This document shows positions 24,776 through 39,153 of a stretch of DNA of 64,000 nucleotides, piece after piece. Below the pieces are notes generated by a model. That model was not told the origin of the DNA, did not search any database, and saw only the letters and a program-made list of their open reading frames with translations. Source of the DNA: Anseranas semipalmata (taxonomy: Eukaryota; Chordata; Aves; Anseriformes; Anseranatidae); contig VXAA01001497.1 of NCBI GenBank assembly GCA_013399115.1, forward strand, positions 903,224 through 967,223. The letters are read 5' to 3'. Made by a program: the position numbers and the translations under genes. Every line of letters begins with the position of its first letter. Position 1 is the stretch's first letter.

Positions 24776-27700
24776 GAAAATAAAAATAGAAGCTGCTTCT
24801 CCTCTTCGCCTTTTCTCTGGGCTGTGCTGAGGTGCGTATTGATTCCAGTTACAGAGTAAGTTTAGAAAGCACTGCAAGAACTTGATGGTACAGAAAACCT
24901 CAGCATATCAACTCAGTGAACTTGTAATGGCGTGACTGTTCCAGGGCTCCTTGCAGTTCAAAAAGTCTTTGAGCGACACTGTCCTCAGAATAAATAATGT
25001 GAACCTTAACTCTTTCTGTAATAATAGCTGATCGATCACTTCATTTCACGTTGATAAATTACCAGGCACACGCTGTTTCAAAGTGTTAATAGGAGAATAT
25101 TATTTACACTCTTCTCAGTGCCAGTCCAGTTTCCATCAAAAACCTAAATATGTATGACAAGATCTCTAATTCAAAGTTTTCATTTAGGAAGGAGGCCAAA
25201 ATCCAGACAGTGAACCCACCTGCTTTCATTTTACACTGAGAGGAGTAACAGTTTTAAGCCTGCTCTTATGGTCCAGGTTGTGCATGGTGCTGTAACCACA
25301 AGTGCTTGGCCTAATTCTTGCCCCTGGGACTCAGAAGACGTGGGAGCTGTTGTAATCACAACAGTCTGAAAATATAGGTGAGGCAAGGCTCATCACTTGC
25401 AGTAACCTAATTTATTGGTCCAACTGCTGCAGCTGGGAAATCTACCTCTCTTTATAGAACTTGCCTTACAAGGTTTAGACACCATTAAATCAGGCAGCTT
25501 TGGCTGGTTCTCCTCTGAAAATAAATAAACATCCAGACACTGCCTTCTGCTTCTTCTCCGCTTCTCCTTAAGCTGAAAACAGAATTCTAACAAAGTTTAT
25601 TTTCTAGGGAATAGCCTTATTGTAGCAATGAAATTCATTTCTTAAATTTAAAACAAAGTGTAGTATAACTTCATTTGCACTGGAACATATACTTATCAAT
25701 TACGACAGAGACTTTGTGGCTTCATATACCACAGTGATTTGACATCCCATGGTGAAATAATTACTATATGCATTACAAATCTCCAGGAAAAAAAGAAAGC
25801 AATGACAGTACCATTTGTCTGATTTCCATAGGGGAAAATATCTTTGGCATCTGTTTCAGTTTGCAGGAAAAAAAAAAGAAAAAATAAAAAGACTTTCCTG
25901 ACAGTCATGGTGTGACATTAAGCTAAACTGAGAAAGAGTAAGGTAAGATGTATATATATATAATGTGTGTGTATATATATGTATATATGTATAGACATAT
26001 AGATGAGTGTTTATATATATGTATATGTATACCGTACCTTTGAATAAACCCTAATCCTAAAAGGAATTAGGAAAAAGGAAGTACAGTCAGCAGTGTCATT
26101 TTGGAATTGATTTTTTTATTATTATTTTCATATATCCAGTGTAAGTGAACAGTGTCTAGATTAATGATTGATTTTTAGACAGCATCTTGCACTCAAAGCT
26201 GAACTTGATTCTGCAACCTGAGGCAACTAAAATTCAGTGAGGCGTGGTGTCTATTGTGTTTTCTCCATTTGTTTAATAATGTACCTATCTAGACAGCTGC
26301 AAATAGGTTTGGAGGTTCAGGTCCCTGCTGGGTCTTCTTTCAGTCTCCGGGCTGATCCAAGAAGACAGTGTTACCTTGTACTATATTTCCAACATTGTAT
26401 CGTAGTATTTTTATTTCAATTAATTCCCCAACTGCGGGGAAAATACAGTCAATGAAGTGATAAAACCTTGAATCCTTTTCACCCTGGCAATTTGATTACC
26501 ATTTAAAATGAGAATTTCCTTATGACTGAAAAGTTCAAAGTTTGTCTTTTCCCTTTTAGCATTGCCTTATAGCTGCATCCTAAGAGAATAAGACCTGCTT
26601 GGCATATATGAGATGCATCAATAATAATCCTGTTTGCAGAAACCCTACATTGGTAGAAAATGTTGACATTCAGACTAAATACTAGTGACAGTTTTGCAGG
26701 CCTTTTTTTAAATTACGTTTTTATGATCTTCCTTGTAAGATTATCCCAGTGAAATGTTGACTCATTATTCTGTTTTCTCTCCATTGTTTTTTCAGTTTTG
26801 TTTTACAATCCCCTGATTATACTTGACTCTTAAGAAAAGCTTTAGAGAATGCCCTGTATTTGCAGTGTGAATTACGATTGTGCCAGTGTGCATAACAATT
26901 ACATTATAAATATTTCCTCAGCCATTTGATAAAGACTCAAATTAAGAAAAATAATTACCAGTCCAATTACAATTATATATAATTACGCTATATTCAATTT
27001 AGTTTATCTCTAACCTCCTCTTGCCACAATGCATTCGTTGTTGAAGAATGAGATTTTAGCTGACTGTGTTGGAAGTAAACATGGATTTTTCTGTCCTTTA
27101 TGACATTTTTTGCTTAAATAAAGAGAGTTTTATCACCATGTTTTCTCACCAGAAAATAATGCAGTTTAGCTGGTTCAGCTTCAAAACCAGCCTTCCAGAT
27201 GAAGATGTTTTTTGTAGTGTGGAGTTTATGTTCTGTTAGGCTAGAGAGACTGTTCCTAACAATGCTACTTCCTTAACTATAAATTACCTACGCCAAGGCA
27301 AACATAGTTAATTTGTACTTACATAATAAGAGAAGTGTGTGGCTGCTGTGTTTTTTTTTCTAACCCAGGAACTGGCTAAAGACAGCAGACACTTTTCTAG
27401 GTGTGCACGAAGTCTTCCAGGGTGCTGTGTGAGGACCAGTTGTCTCCAAGAGGGTTCAATGCAAAAACTTGGCCCTTATTTAACATAAATATTAGCCATG
27501 GGCTAATCAGTATGTACCAAAACACCCCAGGAGGTAGACCAGCTAGAATATGCTAGCTTGCTTTGTTTGCTTAGAGCAAGTATAAATGTATCTGGTATTC
27601 TCAAGAACTGTACCTATGCTGTCTGGTTTTGGAAGGATTCATCAACTCTTCATAAAAAGAAGCAAGTGATATAGTAAAGAAAGGGCTGTTTAATTTGCAT

Positions 27701-30700
27701 CTCACAAATTAAGAAATGCTCCGTGGTGCTCCATTGCTTCTTGTTGTGAAGTACTCAACTGATGCTAGCAAGAGCATCTTATCTGGTCACCTGCCTCTCA
27801 AACGTTGCACAGTTTTGCTGACCGGTGGAGGCTAGGTACAATACAGTCTGTATGGTGATGTTGCTGTTTTTAACAGATTTTATTCTGTCTCTTCTTTATG
27901 TTGCCTTCAAATAGTCCCTTGGTACTTTAAAGCAATACTCGCATGTTAAACAGTTGTGTTAATTGTGCTTTTCGGAGACTCTGAGACTAAATATTTTCTC
28001 TTTCTCTGCTTGCTTTAGGGAATTATTGTCCTATTCCAGATAAAATCCTATTGTTAGGCAATCTATCTGTTCAACTTTGTGTCTTAGATGTACGTAATAT
28101 TGATTATTTGCAATTCTTTGTTTAGTATGCAGTCTGCCAGTGTATGACTCCACACAGGTGTAATAGACTATGACTAAAGGAAATTCCTAGGATTTGAGAG
28201 ACCTGGATCATCTCTCATCTTCAAGTTCCATAAACTTTTTATTTGTTTGAATTTGGGATAAATGTCTTTGTTGCTTAACACAGTTTTTGAAAGTGGCTGT
28301 GGATTTTATTTCCCCAGCCGGTGTTAAACTCTGAAAGCCAACATTGCTGTTATTTGGCAGAAGAGTAGCAGTTCTGAAAACAGAACCTGAATTATTTCAG
28401 AATGGAAACCCCAGCGCTTTTCTTTTAAGCTCCAGTTCACCTTCACTGAGGGGAAGAATAGTATTTATCCTCCCTACGTGGGCATTGCAAACAGGTCAGT
28501 AAGAGCTGTACTAAAATTTGTTTTTAAGTGGTGACTGAGGAAAACATGCAGATGAAGATGAGAAACCTACAGTTGCATTTAGGCTAACGTATGTTGCTTG
28601 TTTTTCATGATCATCTCTTTATGGGAATGTTGGTGTCAGAACAAAGGTATTAATGGAGAACCTGTTCCCTGCTGCCAGCTCACAGGGCAGGGAGCTGCCC
28701 TGAGCAGGGTGGCACAAGGGAGCTGGCCAAGTTGAACTGCTTGGGTGCCTGGCTTCGGAACGTGTTCGGAGCGGGGGCTTGCGGGTCGTTGTTTGGGAAG
28801 TGTCCCGTTTGGTCTAACCAGGATAAACACTGAGCACGTGTTCCTCACAGGTAGGTAGGAAAGAAATTCGAAACAACGTGAGTCATGTTTCTCCATGTCA
28901 ATGGATGGTTTGCAAGGATTGAGTTTGATTGAGAAGCCAAGTGTCACGTATTCGCCCTTAAGCACGGAAGGAAGTCAGGATGACTTCCCTATTATTAATG
29001 AAAACCTTATTTATTTATTTTTTTAATTAGAAATGGTAGGTTCTATCTTTTTGAGGAAAAACTGCGAGCAAAGGCAACGTAGCAGTTTGTTTGCAAAGGA
29101 CTGCTGTCGAGACCAAGGGATGGTGCAAGCTCTGCTGGGCAGAGACATTGCATACGGCCACCGGCACCCCATCAGGACACCCCACGGTGGGGCTGCCGCT
29201 GCCCTGTGGGTACCCGACAGTCTCCCTTGGGCACCGCTTCTCTCTGCAGAGCTTGCAGCTGCTGACAGGGGTGTCGCTGGAACAATTCAGAAGCTCTGGG
29301 GCTCACCCCAAAGTCAATACCTGCACTCTGTAGGCCTGGGTCCAAGTGCTTCTTGAGAGTCAAATTTTGCCAGCATCTCTGTGGCTGATCAATGTCTATC
29401 ATGGTGGATAATCAATATTATCTTCCGCCCGTTCACTCATTTGCATTTGTTATTATGGTGACGTAAGGTGGTAAAAAATGCTGATTCTTTTTGCACAGCT
29501 TAAAATTTTCCAAGCTTTTTGTGATGATGGATGTGCCAATATCGGATGATGTGCCTCTTGAAAATCTTCCACTTACCTCACTAATGTATTCTGTTTTTCT
29601 CAAAGGAGCCTTTGAAATGGTTCCAGTGAGTTTGAACACCAGAATTTCAATTGATGATATGATAGCTAATTGAACAAAACCATTAGTCAAGTTCTATTAA
29701 ACATGTTATCTGCAGATCTGAATTCCGATAACAAATGGACCTTTAAAAACTTTAGTAAATGCAAAACTGCATTAGGCAGAATGTTCTTAACAACGTATTA
29801 TCAGGTATATTCTTTCTCAAAAAATATGCAATATTAGACACCAAATACCCTTAAAAGAGCTAGTTTGCTTGGCTAAGGAGGTACCCTAGAAAGCAGAGAA
29901 TGTGCTTGTTATGAAAACACAGATGATCAATTATTTTAAAAAGTTATAACTCAAAAGGAATTACAGGTAGGTTTGTGTTTGTTTTTGTTTTTGGCATTCC
30001 AGACATAGCAACAAGATGTTAGTAAGATATATCTACAGGCTTGTACTGGAGTAATGATGCTTTAGAATTGTTTCTACGCGAATGGCAGAACTCAATGTAG
30101 GATTACATGTGCTTTATGTCTCAGTTGAGCTGTAAGCACTTAAAGTATTTGGTTTGTTTTCAAAAGAACTTGTGGAGATCTGTGCTTTTTAATCAGAGGA
30201 CAGAACTAAGTCCCTGAAGTATATTTGAGTTTTGAAGGATGGAATTGCAACACATTAGTGAACTGTAAAGGCCACGTGATACATGTGCACAGAATGCTAT
30301 TGCATAGTGAAAACTTGAAGCAAAATAATTCTGTTGTGCAGTTTTGACTTTAAGTATGAATTTTCAGCATGTCACAACTTGAAAACAGCATCCCAAAATG
30401 AACAGATTTTCTCTACTTGTACAACTTCCCTTAAACTAGACCTTGCATCTAGACTAGACCTAGCATTAAAACATTTTAATTTTAGCCTTTCTAACTACAA
30501 AAATAATGAACATAGTCGTTGTTGTTTCCCTCTGTGCCTGCTAATTTCCTGGTAAAGACATGCAGCAATCAGTTATTATTGTTTAGTCGTCATGGGCAAC
30601 ATGTGTAGAACCACGGCTTTCCACTCAAACCGGAGGTGACCCAGAGAAGCTCTGGGCCAGGCTGGGACACAGCTCATTAGGGCAAATTTGCACATTCATC

Positions 30701-33700
30701 ACAGAATACGGCCCATGTCCTGCTACAGGGCTCACAGGCATGCACACAAACGCTCAGCAGCGACCCCATGAGAGGGGGAAATTTCTTAGAGCTAGGTCTG
30801 AGGTGAAAGAAAATGAATTTGGTGACTACGAAAGGGAAAAAAACAAAAAAATAAAAGAACAGCAGCAACAACAACAAAAAGAACAGGACAGCTAAGACGT
30901 ACTTTAAAATACCTTAAGCAGTCTATGGTATCCAAAGTTATTACTTTTTTTTCCCCCAAGATCTTAGTTTTCCATCTTTTGTGTGTATGTACACTTTTAA
31001 AAGGAAGATATCTCTTCAGAAATTATAACAGAAAGAACAAAGACCTTTTTTTTCCCTCATATGGTTAAGCTGCCCTGTTAATGTAGGTTTTTAATTTTAT
31101 CCTTTGGATTTCTCATTAGCTTTACAATATGTCTAGATTATTTAATTATTACATTTCAGCTTGTAGATGACATAAGATTTAAGAGCTTTTGCTGGGCTCT
31201 AGCAACTTGTCACTACATTTTGCCTGAAGCCGCTTTTGTATAAAATAATCTTCCCGTAGTTAACATTCAGGATACTCTGCAGAGCATCTTAAGAAGACTT
31301 AGATGCTAAATAACTGTCACATAGAAAGTCTTGGTATTATTGCACTAAATTACATTGCAAGCAGTGTGATAAACAACATCATAATACTTTGACACATTCA
31401 TCATTAATTATAACTGAAATCTAATCTCAACCGGATTTTTTTCAGTAATTATATCCAGTAAGGCAAACATTTACATATATGGGGAAGGGAGTGTGGAGGA
31501 AAGAAGTCTTCCAAAAGCATAGCTGATGTATCAAAATACTGAATAGCCTGACATGTCTTATTGGGTTTTATACAGGGTTTTCATACATATGCTAAGAGAT
31601 TAAAGTATCTGAAATATATTTGGAATTAATTCTGTGAATAATAGTTTTGAAGGAAAAATTTTGCCATGACCTACCAGTTATATCATATTAAGGTGGCATG
31701 CAGGACTTCTTTATGAAATCACAGATTTCTGCTCTCTGACACAGAAGACTATTATGGAATTAGATTTTAAATCATAGATTCCTCTGACCACCAAAATACT
31801 GGAAGGCTTTATACTTCATACATATATCTAATATGCTTCATGTATTTCCCTATAAGCTGTGTACCATGTTTGTGAATGGCAACTCCATGTGCCTTTTCTC
31901 TGCAAATTCATACTTGTTTTCCACTGGGACCCTTCATGCTGCCAAGGAGTTCCCATTCTGTCGATGCAAACTATTTGCCTTTCATACGGGGAACTCTGAG
32001 TGCCTGGCAGTGGCGTGGGCTGCCCGTGCTGTGTGCTGATTTAGTGTTGCACTGTGATACCCTTTTGGCCCAGTCAGAGCCTACATCAACTCAATGGATG
32101 GGATTTTTTTTTTACGTTGTTTGCTATCTTCCTAAGACTGTTTTTGCAAAGTACTTCATTACTCGTATAGTACTAAGCATACTTTCAAGTGCGATGATAC
32201 TGTCCTCTGTATGTTATTATGAATTCCCTGCATGCAGAGCTACCTGCTCTCTGCCATATTTAGTTCTCTCCAGTGATTAGCAATTCTAAAGAGACAGTGT
32301 TATATTTGGAACAAGCTCAGGTTGGTCTTTTATTGGATATTTCTTCTCATGTCATATCAGACATCCTGTCATTTTACAAACTGCAGTTACCTGGCTGCAT
32401 GTCCCTGAAATACCTATGTACTGTACCTGAAACAACCAAGTCGTGGAAGATGAAGTATTTTCATTTCAGCCCTGGTTAGTCTTAGGTTGGTGAATAAACT
32501 AAGAGAAATTCTGCTTCAGAATATTTCCAACCAGGAAATATATTGGAGGATTACACACTCATTGAGAGCTGAATTATGAAAGTGCTTTTATTGACAAGAG
32601 AGAATAGATGACATACTGTATTGGTACATGTTGAGTTTTTCAAATGAGTATTTTGCATTACAATGTCACTGAGCAATTTTCTTTCTTGAGAATTCTGTCT
32701 GGTATGATTGAGGCAGAGAGAATTTTTGCACTTTTACATGAAAAAAGCATTCATGGGGGTGGGTGTTTTCATTTTTATTGTTAACATCATTTTATAAAAT
32801 CATACAGCTGTCGAGATCACCTTTTACTTCCATGACAATTAATCTAAATAAAATTATCTTTTTGTTCCTCACCACCCTCACCACATTAATGGAAGCATAC
32901 GGAACTAGTCAATAAATCATACTGTCAGGCTGGTAGAAAATACATGCATATTTATAGGAAAAAAAAAAGCTGTTAGTACGTGCATGTCTTCTGCTCTTGT
33001 CTCAGTAGTCAAAGGCTCTATACAAGCAGTGTTGCACAAGCCAGTGCCACCTTAATCAGTAGTCAGCTGGAACAGACTTGGTCAGAGGAACATCATCAAG
33101 AGGGATGACTCCAAGGTTTTCAGATGTTCCCAGAGTTACAAGCTTCTCTATTTATGTAATTTCATGCACAGTTTAGTAAAGTGTGAGAAGTTGCTATTTC
33201 GGCATTTCCATTTATTGGATTCTTAGGAGGGGCAAGAACCTTCTGGGTCATGTAATCAACCTGTTCGCTGACAAAGACACCCAGACTATGTGATCCCTTC
33301 TTTATACTGAGCCTGTATGCGAGATTAGGGAGAGACCTTTGGCACAAGGGCAGGAGGGCGTATTGTTTTCATTTTGTTCCTGCTACTCCTGTTGGGAGAC
33401 TGTTCCATAATCTCATTTTGGACACAAAACTTCTAATTTGTAGTATTACACTTTTGCAGTCTGTATTATGCTGTGGTCAGGCTGGTCATTTATTTGCATT
33501 TTATCCTGTAGCTTAAATAGCTCTTTTTCCTCCTTGGTTATTACTTACCTGTTTTATGTTTGACATAGCAAGAGCAATTCTGCTTAGCTTTGAGCTTCCG
33601 TACTAAATGAACTGAACACTTTTAGAACATGGACTGTCCTTTTCTCTGATCGTCATACAAAGTATGCCACAGAAAGTCATATCAGACCTTCACTAATGGT

Positions 33701-33949
33701 GCTAGTATTTTTCGATCTGTAAATCCTAGCATATTTTCTTGACTGTCATGCTGGTGGCTGATAGCTGATCTGATCGACTACTAAGCGTTGTTTCAGATGA
33801 CAATCCTCCAGTTCGTGGCAGAAGTTAATGTCAATAATCCCTAACTGCATAATGGTTTATGCATGGTATTGTACTTAGTGTACATTATAGAACATTAGTC
33901 ATTTCATCTTGTTTCTATTTTGAGGGTTTTCAAAAAGATCTGATTCTTA
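24776..33949. other. Unique intronic sequence, no gene seen
   Basis: Apart from the TA/TG repeat at 25949-26031, no gene or repeat family was recognised. Small GC-richer islets lie at about 28640-28850 and 29100-29300. Around 26940-27000 several ATTA/TAAT-type cores cluster (for example caattacaattatatata), which could simply reflect AT richness. Confidence 0.5.
25949..26031. repeat. TA/TG dinucleotide microsatellite
   Basis: Alternating tatata, tgtgtg and tatatg tracts run for about 80 bp with a few interruptions. It is likely polymorphic in length. Confidence 0.92.
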
Positions 33950-34822
33950 CTGCATACAGTCTACAGCCCCCTCTTCTGCACTGACAATCTCCAGATTTCA
34001 TTTCATGAGCCTGTTTTATGTTCACATTCCTACCTTTTATGCCGGAATCATTACTGAGACTACTAAAAGAGACACTTGTCCCAAATCGAGTCCTTGAGGA
34101 ACTAAACAGGTAACCTTTTCCCAGCTTAATACTTCCCCTTTCAGCACAATTTCTTAGCCTACTGTAGCACTCTTCTAATAATCCTTATTCTGTAATAGCT
34201 TCTTATATGGAACTAGAGGTAATGTTTTACTGAAATCCAAATAAATTGGCTCTTCTGCATTTGCTTTGCCTAGAAAAATAGTGTGCTCTGAAAAGGGCAG
34301 GCTCTCTGAGCTGCATTTTCCATTGGCACAATCCATGGTGCATAGGAACCTGCTTTTACTTACTTGCTTAATTGTCTTTTGCTTCAGAACTTGTTTTCCA
34401 GACGTACGTAACACTGAGGTCACGCTAACAGATGTGATGTTCCCTGGATCACTCCTGTTTCCCTTTCTTCAAGAGAAGTACTGTGTTTACTGTTTTCGAT
34501 TCCAGATTTGACAAATTTGTTTCTCTGCAACTGGCCTGTGCTGCTGGACTTGGGAATTTTCATGCCAATTTCTTCCTATTCTGGGGCATAGTTTATCTAT
34601 CTCCCTCTGTTCAAGTACATTAGAACCTCTGAGGTTAGTTTCCACACCAGTTGCAATAACTTCACTTTTCACACTTTCTACGTGCTTTCAGCCATGAGTC
34701 ACCATGTCCTGACCTATATTTTTCATCAGAGTCCTTGTTAAAAACCGAAGCAAAGTATTCATTTGGTTTTCAGGCCCTTTTTCCTCTCCCACCTCTTAGC
34801 TCATTGAATAACAACAATTCTC

Positions 34823-34912
34823 CTTTATATTTATATTCTTTATGTTATTATATTTAATATATTATATGTGTTATAAGTTATTTATATTTTCCTTTTATGT
34901 AAATAATAGTTT
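34823..34912. repeat. AT-rich low-complexity tract
   Basis: A dense TTATA/ATATT tract of about 90 bp inside the old LINE fragment, probably grown after insertion. Confidence 0.8.
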
Positions 34913-35078
34913 GCTGTTCAGTTTAATTTGCTTTGTCAGGGTCTAACACAGCTTGGCTCTTGGGAATTCTCACTTTATCGTTACACTTTCTGTCTTTCCA
35001 AAAGCAGCATCCTTTGCTTAGCAGTGCTTTTTCTGATTTCATGTCAAGTTTTATAAGAGTGCTAAAATCTCCTTAAGA

Positions 35079-35106
35079 TTTTTCTTTTTTTTTTTTTTCT
35101 TTTTTC
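35079..35106. repeat. T-rich homopolymer tract
   Basis: tttctttttttttttttt followed by a further ctttttt. It lies within the old LINE fragment and ends shortly before tgcagg. Confidence 0.9.
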
Positions 35107-35990
35107 ATGCAGGTTGTTTCTGAAGGCTTTCACTAAAAGTTCATTTTTTCTCTTTTTCCAATTTTAGAGATGCAAATTCCATGCATTTTTGAACATCAAC
35201 TTCAAGAAACTTCAGGTCTTCTCTATATCTAAGCCCCGATGTCTTCAGGATAGTTTTCCTGACCAAGTAATCTCATGAATGTTTCAGTTTGCCTCTTTCA
35301 AATTGAAACCTCATTTGGGGTTGTTTATCTATCTATGCCACATAAATTTATAATCCTTCAGACCAGGGTTTCCATCAGTCAAAGTCTTCCATCACATACT
35401 GTGTAACCACTCACAAAAGCCAATTTTCAGATAGTTTTTTTATTTGTAGCTAGTTTTGTTTGTTGTTGGCTCTGATGTTACAGATTGAACTCAATTTTTG
35501 TCATCTTGTGTTTTCTCAATTATGTGTAGGAAGTTAATATGGTACTTATTTCTATGAGAGAAAAGTATCTGATGTTACCCCAAAACTTTTTTCCCATGTA
35601 GCTACATAGCCCATAGGAGGGTCTCAGCAACTAGTCCTGCTTGTTTTAAACATCCCACCAAAGACATTTCAGCTCAAACCAGTTCTGTTGTCTTCACCAC
35701 CTCTCCCCTACTTCTGTGTTTTAAAACTAAATGTGCTAAATGTCTTTAGCACATTTTCTAGTTGTGATTATTTTTCTACCATATACTTAAGTCAAGCATC
35801 CTACACAGGCTCTAATCCCTCCATTTTGTAGCCCATGTACCTTGTGTTAGTTCATAAACATCTCTACTTTTTCCACTCTCTCTTTATCTCTTTTCTTATT
35901 TGGATGATAGCTGAGATGATATTAAACAAATATTATTTTTTTAATGTCTTTATTAATGCACATACTTGTAACCCTCTCCTGTTTCTTTAA

Positions 35991-36190
35991 GAATCACAGA
36001 ATCACAGAATCCTTTAGGTTGGAAGAGACCTTCAAGATCACCTAGTCCAACCTATGACCTAACACTAACAAGCCCCCTCCACTAGACCATGTTGCTAAGT
36101 TCTACATCCAAACGTCTTTTAAATACATCCAGGGATGGTGACTCGACCACTTCCCTGGGCAGCCTGTTCCAATGCCTCACAACGCTTACC
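35991..36190 (-). mobile_element. CR1 LINE 3' fragment
   Basis: It begins gaatcacagaatcacagaat (two CR1 3' octamers in reverse complement), then ttggaagagaccttcaagat and the 'cctgggcagcctgttccaat' block. Similarity fades after about 36190. The copy is 5'-truncated and sits next to the older LINE fragment. Confidence 0.93.
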
Positions 36191-39079
36191 TTACCATCTC
36201 CTTATCTACCTGACTTCCTACTGTTTTCTGTCAAAACCAGTTATAGGAGTCATCTCTCAGTGTTCTCTAATTTGAGCATCAGCAGTGCCAGATCTTCCTG
36301 GGTAGTTGAAGGAATTGTTTGTTGAGGTGATCCTTTTTCTGGACTCTGATGACTGGAAGCCCTCCAGAACTTTCTCCAGTTACTGACCTTATTGACGCCA
36401 GTCCAGGACAGCTGTGAAGGCTAGAGCAGCTACCTTTGTTTATAGCATCAGCACACGATCTTTCTGGGGTCTCCATCCCTTCCTCCCTCCCCATTGAAAA
36501 GGAGAGCTGCTTGCATAGAAATGGTTCTTGGCTTTCTGTACTAGCTGCAGACCTCTCAAAACAGAGGTCAGAGTAGTTCCCTGGAAAAGTCTCCTGCTGT
36601 TTCTACTTCCCAAACCTCATCTGTTGAGTGAGATGCTACCAGTTGACCTCACAGGGTTGTGTGAAGTCTTAGCAAGCCTTGTCACAATGTTGAAAAGCGA
36701 AAAAAACATGGAAAGAAGTCTGCATATTATAGTAGTTCTGAGATCCCCAAGTGGGAAGATAGCTTTGTAGGTTTGGCAGTGAAGCATTTGATTGTAGGAT
36801 GCCCCTTGCTTGGTGTAGCATATCTTGCAACCAGTATTTTTTTTGTCAAGCATGAGAGTGAGATAGGAAGGGTATGTTTCTTGCTCATGAAAGTCTCAGC
36901 TGGCTGCACCTCCTATGCCTAAAAAGGTTGCATGTACACCTTGGAATGTCTTGTTAGCTGAAGTATCCCTCCTGTTTGTCTCCTCATTCTCCTTTGATGA
37001 TTTTATTGCAGTCACAAAGGTCTCAGCATGCAAACTAGCTCATCAGACCTTACTCTGAACCTAAGTTGTTTTATAGCAGTAATTTAGTAATGCCAGTCCT
37101 ATCAAGATGCCAGCCTTTCTAGATACACAAGGTATTGTCGGTACATATATCATACATTAAACTTAATTTAGCTGCTTAGCACTTACTTGTTACTGCTCCT
37201 TGTAGTTGGCATAAGCCACCAGCTACGGACACTCCCACATATGTGCACATTCACATCAGAAGGAAGACAACAGCAAATACCATTAACATTGTATTCTTCC
37301 TGTCAACTACTGATTGAATATTCAGCACATACATGAAGGCTTCTGACATCCACTTAATACTCTTTCCAGTTTATAACAAAAAAGAAAATGATTTCTCGCT
37401 TATACTTTTTCTGAGTCAGTGGTAAGTGCAAAGATACGAAGAAGTGCAGTTCCCATGAAGAAGCTGCTGTGTGGACATGCAGTCCAGAGTCCAGCTGGCC
37501 TGTGCTGCCTTCAGCTCCTGCCTGGTTTTCAGCAGCAGATCTTGACCTGAAGGTTTGCCACTGTAATTTACAGAGACCTGGCATCTGGGGAGATTCTGAG
37601 CAGTCCTGAGCCACGATGAAAGCAAAATTTGCTCATGTCCCTGTGAGTTTAGGCTGAGATTGTTTAGTTTTGTAGCAGCATCAGAAAAGCATGGATGAGA
37701 ATTTTCTCTATATTTCTATTTGGTCAGAGAAATAATAGAACAGGCAGAGCTGGGGGAAGATTAAAAGTCTCTATTTTTTTTAATTTTGTTTTTACATCCT
37801 GACTTCCAGCAAAAATATTCATTTGTGTTAAGAAGCCTTGCTCCCTCACCTATTTTCTGTTTTTTGTTTTTTTTTTTATGATAGCGCTATCATGAACACA
37901 TTTTGACAATACTGCCATTTCAAATGTTTTAAGTTAGATTTCAGGTTGCCATGAAGGAAGAGCAAATCTGCCCCAAATGGTGGCTCAACACAGTATGATT
38001 TAACATGATGGGTTTAATAGTGAAGAACCTGTTTTCAGAAGTCCGGTCGTTCACAGCTCTCAATGGATTCTGCTGATTTGGGGTATACATCACCTCTGAA
38101 AATTAGGTCCTGAAATAATTTCTGTTGCTAGAAAAAGAAGCTTTCTGGATGAGATCAGAGAATTCTTTTTGCCCCCCAGCTGAGGAGATAAAGTGCTCAG
38201 ATTCCCTTATGTCTGTGGTGGAAAGAAGGCTTGTGCATTGCAGTAACCTCTGCTCTGAGGTACAAACCTTTCTGTATAACTGAGCCCACACGTTGGAAAG
38301 CAGTTATAGGGATTTTTCTCTATTATCTATGGATAAGTTACTACTAACATTATCCAAGGTCGTTCATCTGGGTCTGCCTCACTGTCACGCATGATTAGAC
38401 AGCTGTATTGTTACGTGTGGATTCTCAAGAATAAATTCCTGTTCAAGTGAAGCCTTTTTTGTCTGCCTAATTTTAAATTGATTTGTCTCTAATAGTTCAT
38501 TACAGAGTTATTCTTTATCACCAAATGCACCTTAAGAACGATAGATTGCATCAGTCTTCATGAGGAAATAAACAAATCTGTTTGTATTGCATGTGGACAA
38601 ATGATTACAGCTGGTCAGATTATTGCCTATGAAAAATTTATCTCCAGAATGTCTTTCATCCTTTCTTTCCTTCTAGGGAGAAAACCAAAGAAAGGGCTTT
38701 GAATTTTTTATTAATGATTCATTACTCATAATTTATCAGTGAACAGTTTATGCAAATACACTTTGCAAATTGCTCACTTTAACTATTACTTGAGGTTATG
38801 TCTGGATATTACCTTCCCAAGGGAAGCAGAGGTATGAACATTTGGATTATTGATATTTAATCATGGGAGAATAATGCATATCATATGTTAAATACTCAGA
38901 TACAGAAGTCATTTGCAATACACTTGCTTACACTGAATTGCACCTTAATGGAGTTCTTGTTGACATTAAGTTATGATTTAAGATGAATGAGTAAATAGCA
39001 AGCTAGCTAGCTGATAGTTGAAATATTATTCTTTGAGGCCGGTTAACCATCATATCTCATGTTCCCAAAGACTTTTATG

Positions 39080-39153
39080 TTTAATATACTTTAAGAAAAT
39101 ATCCCTTTGTACAGTGTTTTATATACTTTAAGGACACATCCCTTTGCACAGTG
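39080..39153. repeat. Diverged 37-bp tandem duplication
   Basis: Units 39080-39116 and 39117-39153 align without gaps at 32 of 37 positions. Both contain atatactttaag, atccctttg and cacagtg/tacagtg. The units are exactly adjacent. Confidence 0.85.

Larger units (their letters stand above)
33950..35870 (-). mobile_element. Old, diverged CR1/L3-type LINE fragment
   Basis: The minus-strand translation at 34175-34423 contains IYLDFSKTLPLVPYKKLL, a decayed form of the LINE reverse-transcriptase block LDFSKAFDxVPH..LL. Nucleotide phrases along the segment fit the antisense strand of ancient amniote CR1/L3 elements in the expected order: 'gtccttgaggaactaaac', 'cttcccctttcagcacaa', 'gaaatccaaataaattgg', 'aaccgaagcaaagtattc' and, far right, 'ctaatccctccattttgtag'. 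The frame is broken many times and AT-rich simple sequence interrupts it. The edges are rough, and the copy is much older than the bird CR1 copies elsewhere in the window. Confidence 0.6.

Noticed and set aside
26935..27000. Cluster of homeodomain-like ATTA/TAAT cores as an enhancer
   Set aside because: The region is simply AT-rich, and such cores are expected at this density without conservation evidence.
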